Source of the DNA: a virus
Direction: 5' to 3' (one strand)
DNA: 59,090 nt
Virus record (IMG/VR): IMGVR_UViG_3300029309_000035
Coordinates: 1-59,090 of that record
The translations under genes and the position numbers were made by a program. Of the stretch, positions 1-8,777 are shown piece by piece. Position 1 is the first letter of the stretch. Each line of letters opens with the position of its first letter. The notes beneath the pieces are model-generated. The model worked only from the letters and a program-made list of their open reading frames with translations, ran no database searches and was not told the origin of the DNA.

Positions 1-458
1 CGACCATGTTTAATAACACTCTTCCAACATCTAGTGTTATAAACTTAGGTTCTAATTTTAACACAAATATGTCTGGAAAAATGATTTGCTATGCGTGGCA
101 TGAAGTGGATGGCTATAGTAAATTTGGTAGCTACATTGCTAATAATAATACCGATGGACCTTTCGTATACACAGGATTTAAACCAGCATTTGTTATGGTT
201 AAAAATATAAATAGTGCTTATAGTTGGTTTATGTTTGATAATGCAAGAGACCCATCTAATCCAGTATCAAATTTTTTAGCCGCAGACCAATCTACTGTAT
301 ATAGTAGTCAAGCTGTTTTGGATTTTGTATCTAATGGTTTTAAAATAAGAATTGGTAATGCTTCTGGAGCTAATCATTTAACAAACACACATATCTACAT
401 GGCATTTGCTGAACATCCATTTGTAGGTGATGGTACAAATCCTGTAACTGCGAGGTAG
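1..458 (+). CDS. tail fibre/appendage protein, C-terminal fragment (5' truncated by window edge)
   Basis: The open frame is already open at base 3 and ends at TAG 456-458. The ATG at base 6 is internal, not a real start. The visible 150 residues resemble the C-terminal repeat region of large marine-phage tail proteins: NTLPTSSV, then VDGYSKFGSYI, GPFVYTGFKPAFVMVKN and a final MAFAEHPFVG. The gene cut by the right window edge (56869 onward) ends in sequence that normally precedes such a module (AGFSIIQYTGTEANAT). The two pieces are therefore probably halves of one gene. A direct join would be out of frame, so bases are missing between them. Role inferred: distal tail or receptor-binding component. 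Confidence 0.7.
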   Translation, partial: TMFNNTLPTSSVINLGSNFNTNMSGKMICYAWHEVDGYSKFGSYIANNNTDGPFVYTGFKPAFVMVKNINSAYSWFMFDNARDPSNPVSNFLAADQSTVYSSQAVLDFVSNGFKIRIGNASGANHLTNTHIYMAFAEHPFVGDGTNPVTAR

Positions 459-512
459 GGTTGTATATATGAAACAAATATTTAATAATAGAAACATACA
501 TAAAGGAGTATT

Positions 513-1106
513 ATGTCTTGGGCAATAGTAAAAAACAATCAAGTAATTGAGATACTAAATGGTGCAAAAGCTGTAACCATAAATGGTATACAATACCCTA
601 GTAGTATTTTTGGTGCATGGACAAAAGCTGATCTTAAAAATATTGGGATTTATCCAACACAGATTACAAGTACAATAGATAGTAAAACTCATACACCAAC
701 TGGTGGTGTAACTTATACAATTAATACAGACCACGTAGCTGTTCATCATGGTAAAAAAGCACATGTGCTTGAAGATGTTACCAATGAAGATAAAAGTGTA
801 ACAGCAGGTTTAAAATCGAAACTACTTGCAGAAGTTGATAACAATGCATACAACGTATTAGCCCCATCAGATTGGATGACTACACGTCAAATGGAAACGG
901 GTGTAACTATAGCTGACGATTGGAAAACATGGAGAGCTAGTGTACGAACTCAAGCTAAAGCTATGAAGACAGCTATTAATGCTGTAACAACAATCACTGA
1001 TGTTCCGGGATTATATGTAGTGTATGGATCAGCTAGTGATGGAACAATGACATCTGTGTCTAGTGGTCATCTATGGCACTGGCCAGCTAATCCAGATGAG
1101 GCTTAG
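513..1106 (+). CDS. tail fibre-associated protein, DUF4376-like C-terminus
   Basis: A 197-residue protein with a clear AAAGGAG ribosome-binding site 5-6 bases before ATG. The C-terminal half (LLAEVDNNAYNVLAPSDW, TRQMETG, DDWKTWRASVRTQAKAM) matches the pattern of DUF4376-type tail fibre assembly or tail accessory proteins: a tryptophan, an aromatic 'TRxxETG' and a helical 'WRxxVR' stretch. It lies directly after the large tail protein and before the tail hub gene, as tail fibre assembly genes often do. Function is inferred from context; it could be structural rather than a chaperone. Confidence 0.55.
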   Translation: MSWAIVKNNQVIEILNGAKAVTINGIQYPSSIFGAWTKADLKNIGIYPTQITSTIDSKTHTPTGGVTYTINTDHVAVHHGKKAHVLEDVTNEDKSVTAGLKSKLLAEVDNNAYNVLAPSDWMTTRQMETGVTIADDWKTWRASVRTQAKAMKTAINAVTTITDVPGLYVVYGSASDGTMTSVSSGHLWHWPANPDEA

Positions 1107-1125
1107 AGAAAGGTGGAGAAAATAA

Positions 1126-2970
1126 ATGTCCACCGATACGATTCTATTTGATGTAAATTTCAGACCGGGGATAGACAGAGAGTCTACACAGTATGCCTCC
1201 AAAGGTGGCTGGTTTAATGGTGACAAGGTACGGTTTCGTGCGGGTAAACCAGAAAACATTCGTGGTTATGAGAAAAGAGTTCAACAAGAATTTATAGGAG
1301 TAGGCCGTTCGGCACATTCTTTTACAAGTAACGATGGTTTAAAATATCATTCTTTCGGCACACCAAGTCATTTATATATTTATGCTGGTGGTAAAAATTT
1401 TGATATAACACCACTACGAACATCAACAACATCAAGTGTTACTTATAAAACAGTTGCCTCTAGCACTCGCATACTTGTGTCATCTACAAGTCATGGAGCT
1501 AATGTTGGTGACTATTTTATTCTTGTATCTTCAGCTACTGTTGGTGGTAATCATAGATTTTTAAATAATGAATTTGAGGTTGTATCAGCTACACCTACTA
1601 ATTTTACATTTAATGCTTCAATAGCTTCGTCGGCAACTACAACTATAACAACACGATCTAAGTTTCAATTTTATATACACTCAGGCGGATCTCAAAATAT
1701 TCCTGAACTTGGTTGGAGTATTGGAGTTTATAATGCTGGTGTTTCAATCACTGGTCGTCGTACTTGGAACAGTCCAGCTAGTATATCTGGTGATGCACAA
1801 ACACAACCATTACGACAATGGGCACTAGATAACTTTGGCGAAGACTTATTAGCTTTACCAAAGGAAGGTAGATTACATGTATGGGAAGAATCGGACGGCA
1901 CGGGCACAAGAGCTGTGGTTGTATCGACAGCCCCAAGTGCATCCAACTTTATGTTTGTATCACAACAGGATAGACATGTTATTTGTTTAGGCACACATGG
2001 TGTAGCTAGTGGGTTCGATCCCATGTTAGTTAGATGGTCAGACCAAAACGATTACACAAACTGGAACGTCAATGTTAGTAGCACATCGGGTGAGAATCAA
2101 CTGGGTGATGGTAGTGAATTAGTCACGGGTCTTAACACTCGTAACCAATCACTAATCTGGACAGACAATGCTGTACATGCTATGGAGTTTGTTGGTCCAC
2201 CATTTATATTTAACTTTAGACAGTTGGGTTCTAACTGTGGTATAGCTGGACAACATGCAGCTATTGAACTTGATGGTCGTATATTCTGGATGGGTGCCAA
2301 AGATTTCTTTGTGTATGATGGTGCTGTTAAAGCTCTACCATGTACGGTTCGTCGTTATGTTTATGATGACTTTAACTTTGACCAAAAAGAAAAAGTGTAT
2401 GCAGGCACGAACCAAGAGTTTAGAGAAGTAACATGGTTGTACCCCAGTAAAGATTCAACAGAGATAGATCGATATGTAAGTTATAATCCTGTTGAAAATT
2501 ATTGGACATTTGGTACAACTATATTTACAACATGGGAAGATAAAGAAGTATTTCAAAACGTGATAACTACTGGTAAAGAATCTGACGGTGATAACTATTT
2601 ATACACAAATGAACCCGAAGGTATCTATACAGCCGATGGTCAGAGACAAGAAGCTTTTCTTGAATCATCAGAATTTGACACAACTCCACCATCATATGGA
2701 CCAGGAGATAGTATTATGTACTTGGATAGAATCGTTCCAGACTTTACAATAAATGATGGTGGTCGTGTTACTTTAAAAATGAAACTTAAAAACTTTCCCA
2801 ACGGCGAGGTTAAAGAAAAGGGACCTTTTGTTGTAACACCGACAACACAATTTATAAGAACACGTGCTCGTAGTCGTCAAGCTATCATTCGTATCTCGAC
2901 ATCTACGGGTGGAACTAACTGGCGACTAGGATCTTTCAGAATGGATGTAACACAAGATGGCAAAAGATAA
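1126..2970 (+). CDS. tail hub/nozzle-like structural protein (P22 gp10-like)
   Basis: A 614-residue protein with a good AAGGTGGAG ribosome-binding site. The N-terminus (FDVNFRPGIDRESTQYASKG then GWFNGDKVRFRAGKPENI) is typical of podovirus packaged-DNA-stabilisation or tail-nozzle proteins. These describe the tail entry parameters and are built on beta-propeller-like repeats. Repeated W/Y-rich segments (residues about 220-480) fit that fold. No signal peptide or membrane segment is present. It overlaps the next gene by 14 bases. Assignment to the P22 gp10 group rests on N-terminal resemblance and position among tail genes. Confidence 0.6.
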   Translation: MSTDTILFDVNFRPGIDRESTQYASKGGWFNGDKVRFRAGKPENIRGYEKRVQQEFIGVGRSAHSFTSNDGLKYHSFGTPSHLYIYAGGKNFDITPLRTSTTSSVTYKTVASSTRILVSSTSHGANVGDYFILVSSATVGGNHRFLNNEFEVVSATPTNFTFNASIASSATTTITTRSKFQFYIHSGGSQNIPELGWSIGVYNAGVSITGRRTWNSPASISGDAQTQPLRQWALDNFGEDLLALPKEGRLHVWEESDGTGTRAVVVSTAPSASNFMFVSQQDRHVICLGTHGVASGFDPMLVRWSDQNDYTNWNVNVSSTSGENQLGDGSELVTGLNTRNQSLIWTDNAVHAMEFVGPPFIFNFRQLGSNCGIAGQHAAIELDGRIFWMGAKDFFVYDGAVKALPCTVRRYVYDDFNFDQKEKVYAGTNQEFREVTWLYPSKDSTEIDRYVSYNPVENYWTFGTTIFTTWEDKEVFQNVITTGKESDGDNYLYTNEPEGIYTADGQRQEAFLESSEFDTTPPSYGPGDSIMYLDRIVPDFTINDGGRVTLKMKLKNFPNGEVKEKGPFVVTPTTQFIRTRARSRQAIIRISTSTGGTNWRLGSFRMDVTQDGKR

Positions 2971-3271
2971 CAGAAGAATACCAAGAAAAAAAGGACAACC
3001 AGTCGGCAGTAAAAAACATTCCGACTTGTATACCGACGAGAATCCAAAAGGCACGATACGTGGTTTAAAATTTACAACGGTTGCTGATGCACGAGCTTCA
3101 GTAGCTAAAATTAAAAGATCGAATAGAACACATGCCCATAAAACACAAGCAGCAATAGCTATGGAACAACGAGCTAGGGTTGCCGGTAAAAGTAAACAAG
3201 CTGCTGTGTATAGAGCTTTTATAAATCAACAAAAGAAAAAGACACAACAAAAGAAAAGGAGTGTGGCTTAG
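2957..3271 (+). CDS. small basic virion-region protein of a family common in marine phages
   Basis: A 104-residue, Lys/Arg-rich protein overlapping the tail hub gene by 14 bases. The core reads KKHSDLYTDENPKGTIRGLK, followed by ARASVAKIKRSNRTHAHKTQ and AIAMEQRARVAGKSKQAAVY. I recognise this HSDLYTDENPKGT / THAHKxQAAxAMEQRA pattern from hypothetical proteins of marine phages, but I know of no function. The C-terminus is a poly-Lys/Gln tail. It is probably a minor virion or DNA-associated component, inferred from charge and neighbourhood only. Confidence 0.6.
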   Translation: MAKDNRRIPRKKGQPVGSKKHSDLYTDENPKGTIRGLKFTTVADARASVAKIKRSNRTHAHKTQAAIAMEQRARVAGKSKQAAVYRAFINQQKKKTQQKKRSVA

Positions 3272-3691
3272 ATGTCTGACTATCCAAGATTTCCTAGAAT
3301 ACGACCGAACATGTCAGATAGTTCAACGACGTTTACAACGGGGTCTCCACGACAAATTGGACCGGGACCAGCCCAACCAGCTCCAACGGCAACGGTATCA
3401 TTTCTTGGTGCAGGCACAGCTAATGCAGCAGCACAAGATGCTCTTACACAAATGGAACAGTGGGCGGATTCATTAAATGATAAGTTGTCATCGGATGGAG
3501 TTAAAATTAGAAATAGTGTACAACAAGATCAGTTTGGATCTATAAGTATACGAGGACGACTAAGACTTAATAGTAACTTAACCGACCCTGATACGGCAGA
3601 AGTCACACCATTAAAAGGGCAGATTAGATTTAATGTTGATACCAATAAGTTTCAAGGCTATGACGGTACAGCTTGGAGGGACTTTCACTAA
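3272..3691 (+). CDS. hypothetical structural protein
   Basis: A 139-residue protein whose ATG follows the previous stop codon directly (TAG|ATG). The N-terminus is Pro/Thr/Gly/Ala-rich and the middle helical. The C-terminus (KGQIRFNVDTNKFQGYDGTA then WRDF) is a short module commonly found in tail or receptor-binding proteins, where a 'GxIRFNTxTxKFQGYDGxxW' segment recurs. It is likely a minor tail component. The longer reading in another frame at 3261-3476 is a shadow. Confidence 0.6.
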   Translation: MSDYPRFPRIRPNMSDSSTTFTTGSPRQIGPGPAQPAPTATVSFLGAGTANAAAQDALTQMEQWADSLNDKLSSDGVKIRNSVQQDQFGSISIRGRLRLNSNLTDPDTAEVTPLKGQIRFNVDTNKFQGYDGTAWRDFH

Positions 3692-5856
3692 TGTTTAAAA
3701 GTATAGGTAGATTTTTTAAAACAATAGCCACGGATATTTTACCTCCAGCTATATTAGGTATTGCTGGTGGTCCAGTATTTGGACCTTATTTAGCCGCAGC
3801 TTATTCAGGTATTAAAACGGGTGTTGAAACAGGTAGCCCGTTTGCTGGTATTGGATCAGCTGCTATGTCTTTTGGTTTAGCTCAAATAGGACAAGGTTTA
3901 AGAGGACAAGGTCCGGCAGCTTTAGATACTGGTAAAGGACTAACAGCAGGTCCTTTAGCTGGTACAAGTCCTATCGATGCAACAAAAGGAACTGCATCTT
4001 TTATGCAATCTTCAGGTAAAGTAGCTCAACAGTTAGGATCAGCTGCTAACATTACACCAGGTTTAGCAGAAAGTATTGGGTATACTGGTAAATTAACACA
4101 AGGTGTAGCTCCGACTCCAACAGATATAATTAAAGGAAAAGATGCTTTTCAAGTAATTACAGATGCAAGTGGTGCTTCAAGAGTAGTTAGACCAGATTTA
4201 GTTTCTGCACCAAGAACAGGTCTTATGGGATTTGCTAAAGATGCTGTTGACATAGCAATGAAACCTGCACCATTATTTCAAGATGTAGGTATTGATTATA
4301 ATGTAAGACCAGCCACTGTTGCCGGATTAGGACTAGTGGCTAAAGCAGCAGGAACACCTTTACCCGAACCAGAGCCACTACCATTAATGCAACAACAACC
4401 ACAAAGAGATTTAAGTAGATTTGCTTATAAAGGTCCGTTACAAAGAGGACCATATCAATATGCTGATCCTGAATCTTTATATGGTCCAAGGGATGCAAGT
4501 ACCTATGGATATATGGGAGCTAAAGAGGGAGGAGTTATGAAGTTTCAATTAGGTGGTGCTTCTATGATCGGTGGTTTCTCCCCCATTGACCCAAACATGA
4601 GACCAGCTCCATCATTACAAAGAACGGGGGGTGAGCCTCCTATAAATATTGTTAGTCCTCCAGGTGGTCAAGCTGACCCAGTTGAAACAATTAATTTTAT
4701 AGGACCATCACCAATCAATCAACCACCAATGTCTGGTATAACTCAAACATTACAAAAGGCGGGTCAACAACAACCGGGTATGCCTACACCAAGTCCAACA
4801 CAAACATTACAAGGTCTATCACAACAGTTATCTAAAGATGTAAACTTACAACCACCTGCACCAATTCCGGCTCAAGCCCCTATGATGCCGCAACAACAAT
4901 TAAATGTTCAAGGACTACTTGATCAACAAGGCATGAATAGATTAAGTAATCTTATTAAAGATCTTCCTCGTAAACCTTTAGATATTTCTATTAGTGGTCT
5001 TGGTAATCTTGGTTTAGCTGCCGGTGGTCAAGTTCCGGGTATGGCAGGAGCTTCTCCTATATCACAAACGGCTATGTCACCTATAGCTCCCCAACAGTCC
5101 CCAACTACACCTGCCCAAGAACGACCCAAAAATTTAACTATTGGACCAAGTTCAACAATGGATCCAACAGCTGTGGAAACCACTAAAGCTGTATATGGTG
5201 AAGGGGGTGATCCTGGTGAAGAAGAATTTATAAATACGTTTAGTAATATATTTAATAGTAATCCAAACATTGTTACTCGTGTAGCTCAAAGAGAATTATT
5301 ACCAAATGTTGGTCGTCAAATGTATCAACAAATGAAAGAGGCTAATGCTTTTACTCCGGGACTACCAATACAACAACCAACAATTCCAACTATCGGAACA
5401 GATACGGAACCAAAACAAATGGCTGAAGGTGGAGAAGTAGAGTCCGGTCAAATGTTACAAGAGAATGCATTCGTTATACCAGCAGATGTCGTAGGTCACA
5501 TAGGTGACGGTTCATCTGATGCTGGTGCTCAAAGATTACAAAGTTATTTGGGTATGAACCCGCAGCAGTATCAGGCGGGTGGGATTATGGCGGGTGAACT
5601 ACAAGGACCGGGTGGTGGTATGGATGACCTCATTCAAACCAGTATTGAAGGAAAACAAGCCGCAGCTGTGAGTCCTCAAGAGTTTGTAGTGCCACGAGAT
5701 ATTGTTGCAGAATTAGGAAAAGGTAGTTATGATCAGGGTTCTAAAAAATTATATGCCCTTATGAGAAATGTACGTAAATTTAAAACAGGTAAAACAGAAC
5801 AACCGGCTGAACTAAATAGAGGTTTAAACACCTTGATGAGATCTGCGGTTGCTTGA
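3691..5856 (+). CDS. large internal virion / structural protein 1
   Basis: Start chosen at ATG 3691, 11 bases after GGAGG and overlapping the preceding TAA; an upstream TTG in frame is unlikely. The protein has 721 residues and a hydrophobic, glycine-rich N-terminus (DILPPAILGIAGGPVFGPYL). A long Pro/Gln/Met low-complexity middle follows, then two C-terminal copies of a module around 'FVIPADVV..(L)GDGS.DAGAQRL' and 'FVVPRDIV..LGKGSYDQGSKKL'. This module pair recurs in large structural proteins of marine podoviruses. It heads a block of three giant proteins (with 6259-8775 and 8778-12560) in the position where T7-like phages keep their ejected internal core proteins. Function is inferred from position. 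Confidence 0.6.
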   Translation: MFKSIGRFFKTIATDILPPAILGIAGGPVFGPYLAAAYSGIKTGVETGSPFAGIGSAAMSFGLAQIGQGLRGQGPAALDTGKGLTAGPLAGTSPIDATKGTASFMQSSGKVAQQLGSAANITPGLAESIGYTGKLTQGVAPTPTDIIKGKDAFQVITDASGASRVVRPDLVSAPRTGLMGFAKDAVDIAMKPAPLFQDVGIDYNVRPATVAGLGLVAKAAGTPLPEPEPLPLMQQQPQRDLSRFAYKGPLQRGPYQYADPESLYGPRDASTYGYMGAKEGGVMKFQLGGASMIGGFSPIDPNMRPAPSLQRTGGEPPINIVSPPGGQADPVETINFIGPSPINQPPMSGITQTLQKAGQQQPGMPTPSPTQTLQGLSQQLSKDVNLQPPAPIPAQAPMMPQQQLNVQGLLDQQGMNRLSNLIKDLPRKPLDISISGLGNLGLAAGGQVPGMAGASPISQTAMSPIAPQQSPTTPAQERPKNLTIGPSSTMDPTAVETTKAVYGEGGDPGEEEFINTFSNIFNSNPNIVTRVAQRELLPNVGRQMYQQMKEANAFTPGLPIQQPTIPTIGTDTEPKQMAEGGEVESGQMLQENAFVIPADVVGHIGDGSSDAGAQRLQSYLGMNPQQYQAGGIMAGELQGPGGGMDDLIQTSIEGKQAAAVSPQEFVVPRDIVAELGKGSYDQGSKKLYALMRNVRKFKTGKTEQPAELNRGLNTLMRSAVA

Positions 5857-6274
5857 GGTAGAAGAGGTTAAATCTTTTGATGATATTGAAGAATTGTTTA
5901 TGTTGTTCCCAGTGGAGATTGAACGAGGACCGTTTGATAATAAATACACACCCGAATTACTTAAACATCATATTGAAACAGGAGTATTAGGTTTGTTAAG
6001 GATAAAACATAATGGTAGAATAATCGCAGGTTATGTAATAAGAATCAATGTTTATCCAACGACCAAACGACTGTTGGAAATTTTGTTTATCTTTGGAAGA
6101 AATCTCAATCTTCGTATAGGTAAACAAATATTTAAAAAGCTTGAAGACTTGGCTCGACAGTTAAAGTTAGATGGCATTGAATTAACCGGTCGTATGCAAT
6201 GGAATAAAGTGTGCGACAAGCTTGGTTTTGACAACCAACAATTTATACAGAGAACAAAATGGCTGACTTATTAA
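5849..6274 (+). CDS. GNAT-fold acetyltransferase-like protein
   Basis: A 141-residue protein. The only start covering the whole domain is TTG 5849, overlapping the previous stop by 8 bases. A later ATG would remove the first helix. The pattern AGYVIRINVYPTTKRLLEIL, then a helix GKQIFKKLEDLARQLKLDGI and GRMQWNKVCDKLGF near the end fits a small GNAT domain (beta-strand pair, acetyl-CoA-binding turn, final strand). GNAT-like proteins sit among internal virion genes in T7-like phages (T7 gp13 is of this kind). It may therefore be a virion component rather than an enzyme. Catalytic residues are not identifiable by eye. Confidence 0.6.
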   Translation: MLEVEEVKSFDDIEELFMLFPVEIERGPFDNKYTPELLKHHIETGVLGLLRIKHNGRIIAGYVIRINVYPTTKRLLEILFIFGRNLNLRIGKQIFKKLEDLARQLKLDGIELTGRMQWNKVCDKLGFDNQQFIQRTKWLTY

Positions 6275-8775
6275 AACGACTTAAAATTTCTGAACAACAA
6301 TACGGTGTAGGAATGGAAGATAATCCATTTCAAAATGCATCTCCTGATGAGTGTATTAATGTATGCTTTGGTGGTAGTGGTGGTGGTGGATCACCTCCTC
6401 CCCCTCCTCCTCAAACAGTCACACAGCAAACAAGTAATATACCGGAATATTTTCAACCATATCTTGAACGATTGTTTGAAAGAGCTGAAGGTGTAACAAC
6501 AGAACCATTTCAAAGATATGAAGGTCAACGATTAGCAGAAGTAACACCTCAACAAAAAACAGCTTATCAAGGAGTAGAGGATTTAGTTGGTGGTTATAAA
6601 CCATACATAGGTACAGCTGATGTGTTAACAGCTCAAGCTGCACAACAATCAACAGATCCAATGGCTGTTGCCTCACGTATGAATCCATATCAACAGTCAG
6701 TTATTGACATACAAAAAAGGGAAGCTCTAAGGGATGCTGAAAAATTACAGCAACAAATAGGAGCTTCAGCCGTAGGAGCAGGGGCCTTTGGTGGATCACG
6801 TCAAGCTTTACAAGAAACAGAATTAGCTCGACAAACGGGACAACGACTAGCCGATATACAAGCCGTTGGTTCACAACAAGCCTATCAACAGGCCCTCAAT
6901 CAACTAGCTGCGGATCGTGCTGCTTCTCTAGCTGCGGGTCAACAGTTTGCTGGATTGGGTACGACCCAACAACAGTTAGGATTAGCCGGACTTGGTGCTC
7001 TTGAAACAGTGGGTCAGACACGACAAGCTCAACAACAACGTCCACTTGATATTGCTTATGAAGACTTTGCTCGTGAGACTACATTCCCATCACAACAAGT
7101 ACAACAAATGTCTTCTGTGTTACGTGGATTTAATTTACCAACATCAACCTATGCTACGACACAAACACAACAAGCTCAACCGGGTTTTGGTCAACAGCTA
7201 CTGGGTTATGGTTCAGGTGCTTTAGGATTATACGGTGCCGGTAAAACATTTGGATTGTTTGCCGGGGGTGGAGAAGTAAACCCCGGACTAAAAGCACTGG
7301 CTAAGAAAGCTCCTGAAGCTGTAGAAAACATGGGTTATAATCCTGATGAAGTAGCTAATGCTTATGTGGGTGGTCGTATGAACTTTAATATAGGTGGTCT
7401 TTCAGATATTGAAAGAGGAACTAAAAGATTTAAGGGAGATAGAACATATCCAGACGGCACTCCTTTACCTCTTCAAATAGGACCTGAATTTTTTAGAAGT
7501 ATGGGTGCTGAAATTATTGAAGAAAAAGATAAAAAAAATTTTAGAGATGATTCAATAAATAAATTATCTCGAGATGCCTCTGGTTTTAGATCAGATAGAG
7601 ATGAAGTTGAGCCTATAAGACCAAAAGAAGAAAAGAGTTTATTTGAAAATTTATTTGCAGAAGATGGTGGGCCAAGTGATAGTGATACTATTCAAGATGA
7701 AATTGATTTTTTACAAGGGGGTCAAGAAACAAATCTACCAATTAGTGATTCAACTATTTCAAATCAACAAAATAACCAACCAACAAATTTTTTACAAATA
7801 TTAAATCCAATAGGTCAAGCTCAAGCTAAAGCTAAAGAATTAATAGATCAAAAAAAAGAGGAACAGAAGATTGTTGATAAAAAAGAAAGTGATAAAGAGC
7901 CATCAACAATTATTCAAAGAAAAACACCGTTAATGAGTGGATCTAATGCCATGACAGGATATGCACAAAATATATTAGGAACTATTGATAAACTTGAATC
8001 TGAAATAAAAGGAATATCTGAAGAACAAAAAGGGTCAACGAAAAGAGCTGGTGCTATTTTAGAAGGACTAAAGAAAGCTAAACAAGATAGACTATCTAAA
8101 GTTAAAGAAGATGCACAAAACGAAGGTTTAATGGAGTTTTTAAATATATCAAAAAGAATATTTGAAGCCGATCCATCAAAAGGACTAGGAGCTATTGCCT
8201 TTGGGTCTTTAGCTGATTCAACCGATAAGTTTGTAGATATTGCAAAAAGAATTAAAGACATACCGGTTCAAGAACAAGAGATAGCTTTAGAAGCAGAGCT
8301 TGGTAAATTAGAATTAGGAGATAAAGAAAGAGCTATTGCAAAAGACTTTATTACTCAAAGATTAGCCACAACGACAGCTAGAATAAATGTTCTTGACAAA
8401 GTAACAACTGCTTTGGGTAAAGGTATAAAATCTTTTTTACCAACTAATAATGACATCAATGCTATCGCAAAAAGATTTTTGGGTAGGGAAGCTCGAGAAC
8501 CAGAAGGGCAAAAAATACAACAATATGTAGACGAGGCTTATAAAGAAACTGCACAATTTGGAGAACAACAAAGAATGAAAGGTATTACAACACCAAAAGA
8601 TGAATTAACTATGATGTTTACTAATCGTTTAGGACAAAAACTTATGAGTGATGAAAGCATTCGTAAATATAATCAAGAAAATACAGATGATTTTATTGAT
8701 CCAACAGCTGGTAAGACTTTAGATAACCAAAAATTTAAAAAAGTGCAGAAAGGTTCAAATCAAACGGGTAGATAA
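6259..8775 (+). CDS. large internal virion protein 2 (Gln/Ala-rich)
   Basis: An 838-residue protein overlapping the GNAT gene by 16 bases. Residues about 35-50 are a Gly/Ser then poly-Pro linker. Residues about 60-300 form an Ala/Gln-rich helical region with the recurrent marine-phage signature NPYQQSVIDIQKREALRDAE and GASAVGAGAFGGSRQALQE. A second helical region rich in Lys/Glu occupies the C-terminal half. No catalytic motif was recognised. Length, composition and the location between two other giant proteins suggest an ejected core protein that helps carry DNA across the envelope, as T7 gp14-gp16 do. This role is inferred. Confidence 0.6.
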   Translation: MADLLKRLKISEQQYGVGMEDNPFQNASPDECINVCFGGSGGGGSPPPPPPQTVTQQTSNIPEYFQPYLERLFERAEGVTTEPFQRYEGQRLAEVTPQQKTAYQGVEDLVGGYKPYIGTADVLTAQAAQQSTDPMAVASRMNPYQQSVIDIQKREALRDAEKLQQQIGASAVGAGAFGGSRQALQETELARQTGQRLADIQAVGSQQAYQQALNQLAADRAASLAAGQQFAGLGTTQQQLGLAGLGALETVGQTRQAQQQRPLDIAYEDFARETTFPSQQVQQMSSVLRGFNLPTSTYATTQTQQAQPGFGQQLLGYGSGALGLYGAGKTFGLFAGGGEVNPGLKALAKKAPEAVENMGYNPDEVANAYVGGRMNFNIGGLSDIERGTKRFKGDRTYPDGTPLPLQIGPEFFRSMGAEIIEEKDKKNFRDDSINKLSRDASGFRSDRDEVEPIRPKEEKSLFENLFAEDGGPSDSDTIQDEIDFLQGGQETNLPISDSTISNQQNNQPTNFLQILNPIGQAQAKAKELIDQKKEEQKIVDKKESDKEPSTIIQRKTPLMSGSNAMTGYAQNILGTIDKLESEIKGISEEQKGSTKRAGAILEGLKKAKQDRLSKVKEDAQNEGLMEFLNISKRIFEADPSKGLGAIAFGSLADSTDKFVDIAKRIKDIPVQEQEIALEAELGKLELGDKERAIAKDFITQRLATTTARINVLDKVTTALGKGIKSFLPTNNDINAIAKRFLGREAREPEGQKIQQYVDEAYKETAQFGEQQRMKGITTPKDELTMMFTNRLGQKLMSDESIRKYNQENTDDFIDPTAGKTLDNQKFKKVQKGSNQTGR

Positions 8776-8777
8776 AT

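Noticed and set aside
2006-2025. GGGTTCGATCCC, a T-arm-like word that could mark an attachment site.
   Set aside because: It is inside the tail hub coding sequence, with no flanking tRNA-like structure and no integrase in the window. A similar GGTTCGAATC at 36481 in terS is also coding chance.
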